Shown in pieces: positions 42,201 through 54,200 of a stretch of 64,000 bases of DNA. This stretch comes from Limnomonas spitsbergensis (lineage: Eukaryota; Chlorophyta; Chlorophyceae; Chlamydomonadales): positions 5,796,501 to 5,860,500 of the forward strand of contig JAYJMM010000039.1 of the NCBI GenBank assembly GCA_037349105.1, read 5' to 3'. The notes beneath the pieces were generated by a model. The model had not been told where the DNA came from. It searched no databases and saw nothing but the letters and a program-made list of their open reading frames with translations. The number at the start of each line of letters is the position of its first letter. Positions within the stretch are counted from its first letter, which is position 1. A program made the translations under genes and the position numbers.

Positions 42201-45200
42201 AGCAAAGCTTTAAGATATTGGATTTCAGGGTTTAAAACCTAGCTTACAGGGATTGGGTTCTAGGGTTTGAAACCTAGCTAAAAATGATTGGGTATAAGGT
42301 TTCAAAACCTGGCTGAAAGGGATTGGGTATTAGGTTGTAAAACCTAGCTTATCAGGATTGGGTTAAATGTTTGAAACCTAGCTTACAGGGGCTTGGTTTA
42401 GGGTTTAAAACCTAGCTTAATGGAATTGGGTTTTAGGGTTTGAAACCTACCTTAATGGAATTGGGTTGTAGGGTTTAAAACCTAGCTTAAAGGAATTGGG
42501 TTGTAGGGTTTAAAATTTAGCTTAAAGGAATTGGGTTGTAGGGTTTAAAACCTAGCTTAATGGAATTGGGTTTTAGGGTTTAACACCTAGCTTACTGGAA
42601 TTGGGGTTTATGGTTTAAAACCACACAAAAAGGAACTGGGTTTTAGGGTTTAAAACCTAGCTAAATAGAATTGGGTTTTAGGGTTTGAAACCTAGCTTAA
42701 TGGAATTGGGTTGCAGGGTTTAAAACCTAGCTTACAGGAATTGGGTTGTAGGGTTTAAAACTTAGCTTAAAGGAATTGGGTTTTAGGGTTAAAAACCTAG
42801 CTTAGTGGAAATCGGTCTTAGGGTTTAACACCTAGCTTACTGGAATTGGGTTTTAGGGTTTAAAACCACACAAAAAGGAATTGGGTTTTAGGGTTTGAAA
42901 CCTAGCTTAATGGAATTGGTTTGTAGGGTTTAAAACTTAGCTTTAAGGAATTGGGTTTTAGGTTAAACACCTAGCTTGTTTTTGTTTTTGTTTTTGATGA
43001 AATTGGGTTGTAGGGTTTAACACCTAGCTTAATGTAATTGGGTTTTAGGGTTTAAAACCTCGCAAAAAGGAATTGGGTTTTAGGGTTTCAAACCTAGCTT
43101 TATGGAATTGGGTTTTAGGGTTAACAACCTAGCTTAATGGAATTGGTTTGTAGGGTTTAAAACTTAGCTTAAAGGAATTGGGTTGTAGGGTTTAAAACCT
43201 AGCTTAATGGAATTGGGTTTTAGGGTTTTAAACCTAGCTTAATGGGATTGGGTTTTAGGGTTTTAAACCTAGCTTAATGGGATTGGGTTTTAGGGTTTTA
43301 AACCTAGCTTAATGGAATTGGGTTTTAGGGTTAAAAACCTAGCTTAATGGAATTGGGTTTTAGGGTTAAAAACCTAGCTTAATGGAATTGGTTTGTAGGG
43401 TTTAAAACTTACCTTTAAGGCATTGGGTTACAGGTTAAAAACCTAGCTTGATGGAATTGGGTTTTAGCCTAAAGAGACTGGATTTAAGCATTTGCCACCC
43501 TTAACCCTGGAATCACCTGGAGGGCGCAGCCTCCCGCGGCGCGGCGGCTGAGCGTGGGACTAATCCACACCATCCGTACTCCTAAGGGCATTCAGCTTTC
43601 TCCCTCTTTCTTGCAAATAGCTTTATTTTTTTCCCTAGCAAGCAGGTGTTATATTTCGCCTCCTTCTGACCAGATTTTCTTTAATTTGCCCTCCTCAAGT
43701 CGATGTTTTTAAGTTATTTCTCTAAACTCTGGAACCTTGTCAGTCCCCCAGCCCACTGCCTCAAACCTTTTCATCGGGGCTTGTTCCTCTTACGAACAGC
43801 TTTTGTTTCTCTCTCCTGAGAAAATATTTTCCTTCTCTCCCGTACGAACAGTTTTTATTTTTATTTTATGAACTGCTTTCTTTCTCTCTTAAACAAATTG
43901 CGTCATTTCCCCCTATTAAAAACGGCTTTATTTCCCTCTTTTACGAATTGCTTAATCCCCCTTTATCCAAAATTACTTTATTCCTCTCCTTCAAGAATTC
44001 ATCTCTTGACCCCCATGCCAAAAAATACTTAATTTCTCTCTCTAGACCCTAAACCCTTGTCCGCTGCCCATCCCGGCTCCACACCTGCTCGTCCTGGCTC
44101 GCCCCGATAAGCTGGCACCAGCACCTCCTCAGGCACCGCAGTACAACCACCGTTTCGTCCTCCAGGCAGTACTGAAGTACATCCAAAGACTCCCGCAACA
44201 GTTGGCGGCAAATAGCGAGGGGCAGAAGCTGTTGCTGCTGGTGTTGCTGTTCCTGCTGTTGCTGCTGCCGTTGCTGTTGCAGCTGATGCTGCTGCTGTTG
44301 CTGCTGCTGGTTCTGACTCTGCGGCGCCTCCTGCTCCTGCTGGATCAGGTTCTGCTGCTGTCTCTGAACCGAGGAACGTCCCGAGACGGTTGCTGCTGTT
44401 GCTGTTGCAGTTACTGCGGTGGCGGTTGCGGCTGCTGTTGCTGCTAGGACAAGGACAGAGTCGAGGCAGGCCCACTTGGAGCTGTCAAGAGAAGCGAGTG
44501 CACCTCGGCTGCAAGGGGGAGGGGGGTTGTGGAGGGGGGTTGTGAAAGGGAGCTGCAAGGGGGGGCAGGGGAGTGGGGGGATGGATACAGGAGGCGGGGG
44601 CAGAGGGTGGGAGAGGGGGTATGGAGGGGGGAGGTGGACACTAGGGGCAGGGGAGTGGGGGGATGGTGGGATGGAGGGGGGGGGGGGGGGCAGAGGGGGG
44701 CAGGGGGGGCATGGAGGGGGGGTATGGAGGGGGTATCTGTAGGATTCAGGCCCATTATGCTTCAGCCCAGTGCCCGTGAGCTACACTATATTCTCATACG
44801 ATCCCTATTAATTTCTTGTTTTTTCACGGTACCGGTTGGGCATCTCCTTGTTTCATTCCTATTTTATTCTCGCTGAAGATTTGCTTGCCCCCTGCGAACA
44901 ACCATCTCGTCGTTGGGCATCATGAGGGAATCACTGAAGCCACTGATCGTCGACCACGGATGCAGATTGGGAAGCGGATAAGAAAAAAAAGACTCTTATA
45001 TTAGCTAAGACTATTTTTATACTCATTTGTTTTTACATTTTTTTTAATTATGGTATACTAGTGATTACCAGGCTTTTATTAAAAAGGTTTGTTTGTTCTT
45101 TTTTTATGAATCTTACCGCTTAAGACTTTTCTGGATTTTCGGTCAGAAATTGAGAGGATTTCGAAATTCGTCCCCCGAGAGCAGCAGTGAAAAAAAGCCA

Positions 45201-48200
45201 ACGAACACCCAAGGGACGGGAAGTCATATCTCCGTGTCTTGCTTATTCATTCTCCATACACCCTGATTATATCCATATTCCACACCAGCCCGTATTCCAC
45301 ACTTATTTGTCTACCTGTTCACCCTAATCCTGCCGGCATCGGGCATCCTCATTTATTCCCCCCCTGCGCCCAACCTGCCCCTGACTCACTTGCTGGCCCC
45401 TCCGGCCGCCTCCGCTGCCCTCCTGGCCTGCACATACTCCTATTCCCTCCCTGCGCCCAACCTGCCCCTGACTCACTTGCTGGCCCCTCCGGCCGCCTCG
45501 GCTGCCCTCCTGGCCTGCACATACTCCTATTCCCGCCCTGCCCCCAACCTGCCCCTGACTCACTTGCTGGCCCCTCCGGCCGCCTCCGCTGCCCTCCTGG
45601 CCTGCTCGCACTCCTTCAGCAGAGCAGCCACCAGGTCACCCACGTCCGTGAGCCCGGCCTCGCCACCTTCTCTTCCACCTGCGCCTGCACGTCCTCCTCT
45701 GCCGCCGCTTCCGCCTCCTCCGCCACTGCCGGTTCCGCCGCCGCTGCCCCGCTGCGCCTCGCTGGCAGGGCCCGCAGCAGTCGGGGATCGCAGCAGCGCC
45801 TCTATGTCAGTGCTGAGGGCCGCAGCGCCGTTTAGGCTGTGGCAAGCACTCCCTACCGCCTGTGGGTTTAGGGGATAGGGTTGGAGGCATAGGGTTAAGG
45901 GATTTGGGTTCAAATAGCAGGATTCAGGGTGTAGGTTTAAAGATGTAGGTTTCAGGGTTCCCACCCCCTATAACCCTCCATAAACCCTCATGCAGCCCAT
46001 TAACCTGGATGTGCCCATGCCGCCTCACCGCTTCTAGGATATAAGGTGATGGGTTCAGGGTTTAGGAATTCTCACACAAAACCCTAAACCCACCCAGGTT
46101 GTGGCAGCCACTCCTCACCACCTGAAGTGCCGGCCAACGGCTTGTTGTCGCGAGGTTGTGACAGGGGGGGGCGTTTTTCAAACTGGCAGCCTCTAGGGAA
46201 CCAGAGCGGAAACAACCTTGAGATACATTTCGGATAGATTTTATCATCAGCCCAAATATTATTTAGCAAAAAATACGTTACGCCCCGCACTCAGCCGTGA
46301 GCACTCATCTCCCCCGCAGCTACAGGACAAAGTAGCAAATAGTGACGAAAATAGTAGCCTTGAATGCAGCCCACCTCCAGGAGGTAGATACGGAGCTCAG
46401 CGGCGGCGGCCCCGGAGCCCTCCGCAACATGGAGCGGCAGATACGCCACCCGGCGCAGCAGCCCAAGCAGCGCACACGCCAGCGCAGCGGCCGCCGCCAC
46501 AGCGGCGGTGGCGGCGGCGGCCGGCCGGCCGGGGCCGCGCTGGCGCGCGGTGCGCGTCAGCAGCAGCAACGCCAGCCCCGCGCTGCTGACGCAGCTGCGG
46601 GCCCGCCAGGCGGCCCGCCACAGAGGCCCTGTCATGGCCAACGATCCGGCTCCCTGCCTGCCCCCGTCCCAAGAGGCACCACCACTCTCCCCAACTGGCC
46701 CCTCCCCGCCCCTCCCGTCCGTCGCTGCGGCATCTGCTGCCGCCCACAGTGCGGACAGGCAGTGCTCGGTGTATGCGGCAAGGTCAGCCGCCGATGCCCG
46801 TAGCATGCCGCACACCGCCTCACACAGTGGAACGGGTGTGGCGGAGGCGGCGGGCCGGGAGACTGCCACTGCCGCCTCTGCTGCTGCAGCTTCATCATCA
46901 TCGTATAGGATGGCCTGACGCACAAGGTTAAGGATTTAGGGTCGGGGTTTAGGGTCGGGGTTTAGGGCCAGGGTATAGGGCCAGGGTTTACGGCCAGGGT
47001 GTAGGGTCAGGATTTAGAGCCAGGGTTTAGGGACAATGTTTATGGTTTAAGGTTTATGTCTAGGGTTAAGGGTTGGGGTCGGGGTATAGGGGTAGGGTTT
47101 AGGATTGAGGTTGAGGGTTGGTGTTAGGGTCGGGTTTAGGGTTAGGGTTGGGTTTAGGGTTAGACTGGGGGTTAAGGGTTGGGGTTTAGGGCCAGGGTTT
47201 AGGGTCGGGGTTCATGACCAGGGCTTAGAGTCAGGTTTTAAGGTCAGGGTTGAGGGTTACCAGCAGGGTTAGGGGTTAGGGTTTAGGGTTGGGGTTAAAG
47301 GATTTAATCGTAAAAGGATTTAAGGTTGGGGTTAGGCTTCAGGATGTAAGTTAAGAGCTAAGGTATGAGGAGTCAGGGTCAAGGATTGAAGGTTGAGGGT
47401 TGGAGACTTTGGGACAAATCTTTTCAGGGGCGGCGGACCTCGGAGTAAGTCACACAAGTGTGTGAGAGAATAACACAAATGCAGTGCACACTCCAAGGGT
47501 GTGGCATCGCTGCTGGATGAGGCGACAAGGGCGCCCCGGCAGCCCGGCCCTTGAACCCAATCCCTGCCCTTCAACCCTAAACCCTCAAGTAGGCCGCTGC
47601 ACATGGCTGGATTGCTCTGTCACCCAGATTTACACCCTAAGGCCTACACCCTAAGGCCTGCATCCTAAGGCCTACACCCTAAGGCCTAACCCCTAAGGCC
47701 TATACCTTAAGGCCTACACCCTAAGGCCTACACCCTAAGGCCTGCACCCCAAGGCCTAAACCCTTAGGCCATAACCTTGAATCCACGCACCTTGTCAGAT
47801 GGCTCTGAGACTGCGGCTGTTGCGGCCTCCAGAGCACACGCCAGCGCCACCAGCGTCCGCTCGACAAAACCTTGGGCGAGGTACGGCCTGCCGTACACTT
47901 GAGACATCGCCTCTGAAATCTGCAATGGCGGTTTCAGGGCGGACGCCGCGGTTGGACGCTTTCGGTCCAGAGTGTGCAGAGCTCCAGGGTTCAGGGTTTA
48001 AGGCTCAGGGTTCAGGGTTTCAGGGCAGAAGCCAGGGTTGGACGCTTCTGGTTCGAGAGTGTAAATATCTCCAGAAGACTCCGTGAGAGGTTCGGTCTAC
48101 TGTACACTCGAGACATCGCTTCTGCAACCTGCGTCGGTGTTTCTGGGCTGGGAGTCATCCAACTGACTGATTTGTGTAACTCCTAGTTTAGGGCTTAGGG

Positions 48201-51200
48201 TTAAGGGTTGAACTCCTTGCCAGCCGAATCTGCACCCAGTTAAGAAAGGCGTCACTCGCCACACGAGCCCAACCCCCCACACTGGAAGGTTATTTACTTA
48301 TACACTACCGTATCCATATACTTATATCCATATACTTATATCCATAACAAGGTGTGTTAAACGGTATTTACTGAAGAACCGTACACAATTTATTTTGGCA
48401 TATGCCCCCAAAACGACACCTAGAGATTCGATCATTCATGCACCTCCTCCCAGCCACAGGCGCACCTGGTTCGGAGGGGCCGCACTGACCACATGTGCCC
48501 CCAAACTATTCGCAAACCAGACTCAATTACCGTACTTATCAATTGCATTACTCACAAAACAGCATCCACACCTTGTCAGAACATAAAGGCCGCGGTCGTG
48601 ACAGGCTCGCCAGAAAACTATGTGCTCCGCACCTGCTTAAGGGAGGCCTCAGCCACCGCAGGCATGTCGGCAAATATCAGGAGTAGGCGCCCCAGCAGCA
48701 GACCCTTCCTCTGCATGATTGCGATGTCTTGAACGCCTGCAAGCAAGCAGTGAGAAACAAGGCAATGCTGTACCTGAGGCGTAGCTGAGACAAGGCAGTG
48801 CAGTAGCAGAGTTCAGCTGACACAGCGCTGTTCTGTAGCTGAGGCGTAGCTGAAACAAGGCAGTGCAGTAGCGAAAGTGTAGCTGACACAGCGCAGTGCT
48901 GTAGCTGAAACAAGGCAGTGATACAGCTGGAGGGTAGCTGAAACAAACCAGTGCTGTAGCGGAAGCGTAGCTGAAACAAGGCAGTGCAGAAGCGGAAGTG
49001 AAGTTGACACAGTGCAGTGCTGTAGCTGAGGCGTAGCTGAAACAAGCCAGTGCTGCAACTGGAGTGTAGCTGAAACAAACCAGTGTTGTGGCTGAAGCGT
49101 AGCTAAAACAAGGCAGTGCTGTAGCTGAGGCGTAGCTGCAACAAGGCAGTGCTGCAGCTGAAGCGTAGCTGCAACATGGCAGTACTGTAGCTGAAACGTA
49201 GCTGAAACAAGGCAGTGCTGTAGTGGAAGTGAAGCTGACACAACGCAGTGCTGTGGCAGAAGCGTAGCTGAAACAAGCCAGTGCAGTAGCTGATATGCAG
49301 CTTCGACAAGGCAGTGCTGCAGCTGAAGCGTGTAGCTGCAACAAGGCAGTCTTGTAGCTGAAATGTAGCTGAAATGAGGCAGTGCTGTAGCTTAAGCAAA
49401 TTCAAGTTGGGGACCCTTGGGGTCATGGCTGGGCATAGCTTCCCTCAGTGTGAATAAAACCCTAAACCCTGAACCCTAAGCCAGGTTGACTGCCAGTTGT
49501 GTCACTACTCTCAACAAATAGTCATGTACTGTCACCCTCCCCCCTGTTTCATTCAAGCTTGCAGCCCTGCTGGGCTTATCTTTATTTCATCCTTTATTTA
49601 TTTCATCGAACGAGTGGTCGTCTCCTGCTGGGCTTATCTATATTTATTGAATAAGTTATTTAATCATTTATTTATGTCATCGAGCGAGTGGTCGTCTCCC
49701 TGCTGAAAACACCTCGTGTGAAATGACATGCATTGGCGCAAGGCAGAACCCCATTTGCTATTATTGCCTGGGGGGCCTGCCTGCACTTGCCTGGGGGGCC
49801 TGCCTGCTGCAAGGCTTCACTGCCCTGAGCCGCTACCGCTCCAGAACCTCTGGGTGCTGCCGCCGCTGTCCCCCCGCCCCCGCTCCATAGCTGGTTCGAC
49901 AGCTGCTGGACCCAGGCGACCACACAGGCAGCAGGCAGCGTGGGTGAGGCGGCGGCTCCGGAGCCACCCGGGCAGCTGAGGAGCCAGCGCCTGCCAAGAA
50001 GAGGAAAGCACCGGATAGTGCCAGGGACCATTCAGCTACCATTCGGCTACCATACAAATAGTATTGAACCATTATTTAACCGCCATTCAACTAGCTTCCA
50101 GCTAGCAGAAAGCAGGACCATTCAGCTACCCTTCAGCTACAATCCAGCAAGATGGAGCCACCATTGAATTAGCTTCCAGCTAGCAGTAAGCAGGGTCATT
50201 CAGCTACCCTTCAGCTACAATCCAGCAAGATGGAGCCACCATTGAATTAGCTTCCAGCTAGCAGTAAGCAGGGTCATTCAGCTACCCTTCAGCTACAATC
50301 CAGCAAGATGGAGCCACCATTGAATTAGCTTCCAGCTAGCAGAAAGCAGGGTCATTCAGCTACCCTTCAGCTACAATCCAGCAAGATGGAGCCACCATTG
50401 AATTAGCTTCCAGCTAGCAGTAAACAGGGTCATTCAGCTACCCTTCAGCTACAATCCAGCAAGATGGAGCCACCATTGAATTAGCTTCCAGCTAGCAGTA
50501 AGCAGGGTCATTCAGCTACCCTTCAGCTACAATCCAGCAAGATGGAGCCACCATTGAATTAGCTTCCAGCTAGCAGTAAGCAGGGTCATTCAGCTACCCT
50601 TCAGCTACAATCCAGCAAGATGGAGCCACCATTGAATTAGCTTCCAGCTAGCAGTAAGCAGGGTCATTCAGCTACCCTTCAGCTACAATCCAGCAAGATG
50701 GAGCCACCATTGAATTAGCTTCCAGCTAGCAGTAAGCAGGGTCATTCAGCTACCATTCAGCTACAATCTAGTAAGCATGGAGCCACCATTCAACTAGCTT
50801 CCAGCCAGCAGTCAGCAGGACCATTCAGCTACCATTCAGCTACAATCCAATTAACATGAAGCCACCATTCAACTATAATTCAGCTAGCATCCAGCTACAA
50901 TTGAGGTACATTCAGCTACCCATAAGCTACCATTCGGCTAGCTGATAGCAGCCAGCTTCAGCTAGCTGGTGACCACCTCCCCATTGCTCCCCATTGCTCC
51001 CCATGCCCGCTCCCCACGCCAGCCACCCAGCGCTCCTCATGCCAGCTCCCCATGCTAGCTCCCCATCGCTCCCCATGCTCCCTTCTAAGCTGGCTGCTTG
51101 AACCAGCACCCTTCTCACCTGGCCGCTTGAATCAGCTCCCCATCGCTCCCCTCCCCCCTCTCCCCATCGCTCCCCAATGCTCCCCTCTCACCTGGCCGAT

Positions 51201-54200
51201 TGAACCAGCTCCCCTCTCACCTGGCCGATTGAACCAGCTCCCCATCGCTCCCCTCCCCCCTCTCCCAATCTCTCCCCATGCCAGCTCCCCTCGCACCTGG
51301 CCGCTTGAACCAGCTCCCCATCGCTCCCCTTCCCCCGATGCACCATCCACGCGGCCGGCAGGTCTGCGAGGACCTCCATCGGTGCAGTGATGCCGTTTAG
51401 GCAGGCCCAGGGGGGTGCCAGGGCCGCCGCCATCCCAACCAGGGAGCAGTACAGACTGTCCTTGTACTGCATCCCGTAGCTGGCCGCAATAGCCAGGCGG
51501 CAGGGATGCAGCTGGAGGAGTAGCTGGTCGGGCCAGCCATCTGGTGACAGGGAGGGGGTAGGGAGGGGGGGTAGGGAGGGGGGGTAGGGAGGGGGTGGTG
51601 TAGGGAGGGGGGGGTGTAGGGAGGGGGGGGTGTAGGGAGGGGGGGGGTAGGGAGGGGGGGGGTAGGGAGGGGGGTAGGGAGGGGAGGGGGGGGGGAGGAG
51701 GTAGGTAGGGGGGTAGGGAGAAGGGTGGGGAGGGGGGTAAGTAGGTAGGGGGTAGGTAGGGGGTAGGGAGAGAGTAGGGAGGGAGGGGGGTAGGGAGGGA
51801 GCTAGGGAGGGGGCCGGGGAGGGGGTAAGGAGGGGGGTAGGGAGGGGGGTAGGAAGGGGGGTAGGGAAGGGGGTAGGAAGGGGGGTAGGGAGGGGGGTAG
51901 GGAGGGGGGTAGGGAGGGGGGTAGGGAGGGGGGTAGGGAGGGGGGTAGGGAGGGGGGTAGGGAGGGGGGTAGGGAGGGGGTTACCTGGTCTGACCAGCCA
52001 TCTGGTGGCAGGGAGGAGCAGGAAAGGGGTAGGCAGTCAAGGAGCAGTAGCTGATCGGGCCAGCTGGGTTTAGGGTTTAGGGTTTAGGGTTTAGGGTAGG
52101 CAGTGACTGTCGTTTCGTCCACAGGTCTCCGCAATTCTCTCTTGAAAAAACAAAGGAGAAAGTTCCAGCGCCACATAGCTTAAGCAACGCTTTCAACAAG
52201 CCCCCTGCCCCCTGCTCCCCCAATACCCTGCCCCCCTACTCCCCTGCCCCCCTGCTTCCCCGCACCTTTCTCTGAGGAGGGCAGCGTGGCGGCTCCCAGG
52301 GCGGCTGACATGGCACCCCATGCCGCGGCCAGGCATGCCCGCGGGCAATCCCTACGGCCTGCCTGCTGTACAAACGCTTCCACCAGCCGCCGCTGGCTGT
52401 GTGGCAGAGAGCAGCGCAGCCAAGCGGCTAACCAACGCGCCAGTGCGTCCTTAGGTGGAGAAATGAAATAAGCAAAAGGGGAGGAGGTGAGCACTGAGCA
52501 GGCTGGAAATGGGGGCAATCGCTCGGCCAATGCGTCAAACGCGCCGCGAGAGGGGATAAACAGCTACGGAAAATATCGTCCCCCCAATTCACCCATGAGA
52601 ACCTTAACCGATACTTTAGGTGCGCTCAGGGGGGTGTGCTCTGCCTCCCCTCACAAATCCCGTGGTTCAGGCTGAAGGATACATTAAAATTAATAATCAT
52701 ATACCGTAAACGAATACATAAAAATTTGAACACTAGGAATCAATCATCGATGACAGTCGTCAATCGGAAATCGAAAGCTAGGGTCCAAGGCGTGCCCTGA
52801 GGGCAGCCAATCAAAAGCTAGGGTCCAAGGCGTGCCCTGAGGGCAGCCAATCGAAAGCCAGGGTCCAAGGCGTGCCCTGAGGGCAGCCAATCGAAAAAGA
52901 GATCGCACGCCCACCAGATCACACGATGAATAAAAAGGGTCAGCCCCCACAGCCGCCACAAGCTAAATCACAGAAATGTATACCGTTGATAAACAGTTAA
53001 ACACCCATATATAAATAGTGGAACAGTTTTAGGTTAATAGTTAAATAGCGGTAGTTAAACAGTTATAGATAAATAGTCAAACAAGTATTGATAAATAGAT
53101 AAATAGCAGATAAATAGTCAAACAAGTACCGGTATAGATAAATGCGACGATAGGGGATACGATTCAGGAGGCCCTTCATTTAGGCCGCAGCATGAAACAT
53201 GACCCCCAAGCCATGGAGACAACTAGAATATGCTGACAGGGGCGCAGATTCAGGGGCCCCTCCACTTAGGCCGTAGCATGGGACATGGCCCCCAAGCGAT
53301 GACACAAGCCCAGCCCATGTTTCAGAGTCAGACCTTGGTCTGGCCGCCCCGCGGCCACACAGGGCCCGAGGGGGCAAAACAATAATAAATAAAAAACGGC
53401 AGTCGTCGAGTGTACGAGTCAGACCTTGGTCTGGCTGCCCCGCGGCCACTGAGGGCCCGAGGGGGACAAATACGACCCTTCTAAAAAAGGATCAGACTTG
53501 ACCTACGAGACATCAAGAAACAAAGACTTGATTTAGGAAATATCTAGAAAAAATACTTGACCTACCTAGGAAAAAAGAAAGAAAACTACGCCCCGCAGGG
53601 ACGAGAAGGTTAAAGAGACAGCGCGGCATGGGCCTGGGCCGCGTCCGCACCGTTACCATCATAACAAGAGGAAAGTCAGAAACAAGTACAGCACGGACGG
53701 ACCTGCATAAGGACCCCGGCCAGCACGCAGCAAAACAAGAACCCGCTGGTCTCAGAGCAAAATCCATCTGCACTGACTCCACACTTCCACACTTCCACAG
53801 CCTTTTGGATATTTTCCTCCCGGCCAGAGGGTCGGGCGCCCACGCGGCCGAGCCTTTTGAACATGGCCCAGAACCTGTGTCTGTGCAATGTCATTTATTG
53901 ATGAGACACACAAATTAGATTACAAATGATTAAATCAAATAACACTACCAGTATCGGTATCATATGGTATTCATTTAAGCCACGCAGCTTGATAAGTCAC
54001 ACTTGCACGTTGGGTCTCAGTCACGCATCTGAACGACGTGCACACACACACACACACACAAACACACACACGCACCTGTGTGTCGAACCCGGTCGACCGG
54101 AAATGCACGTCGTGCTGGAGCACTGCGGGCAGCAGCACGCCCTCCACAAACTCGACAGACGGGAACCGGCGCCCGGCCGCCGCGGCCGCAGCAGCAGCAG

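Noticed and set aside
47448..47560. Possible extra TARBP1-like exon ([19 protein letters not shown])
   Set aside because: The sequence looks protein-like, but no donor leaves it in phase 0 as needed between V7 and V8.
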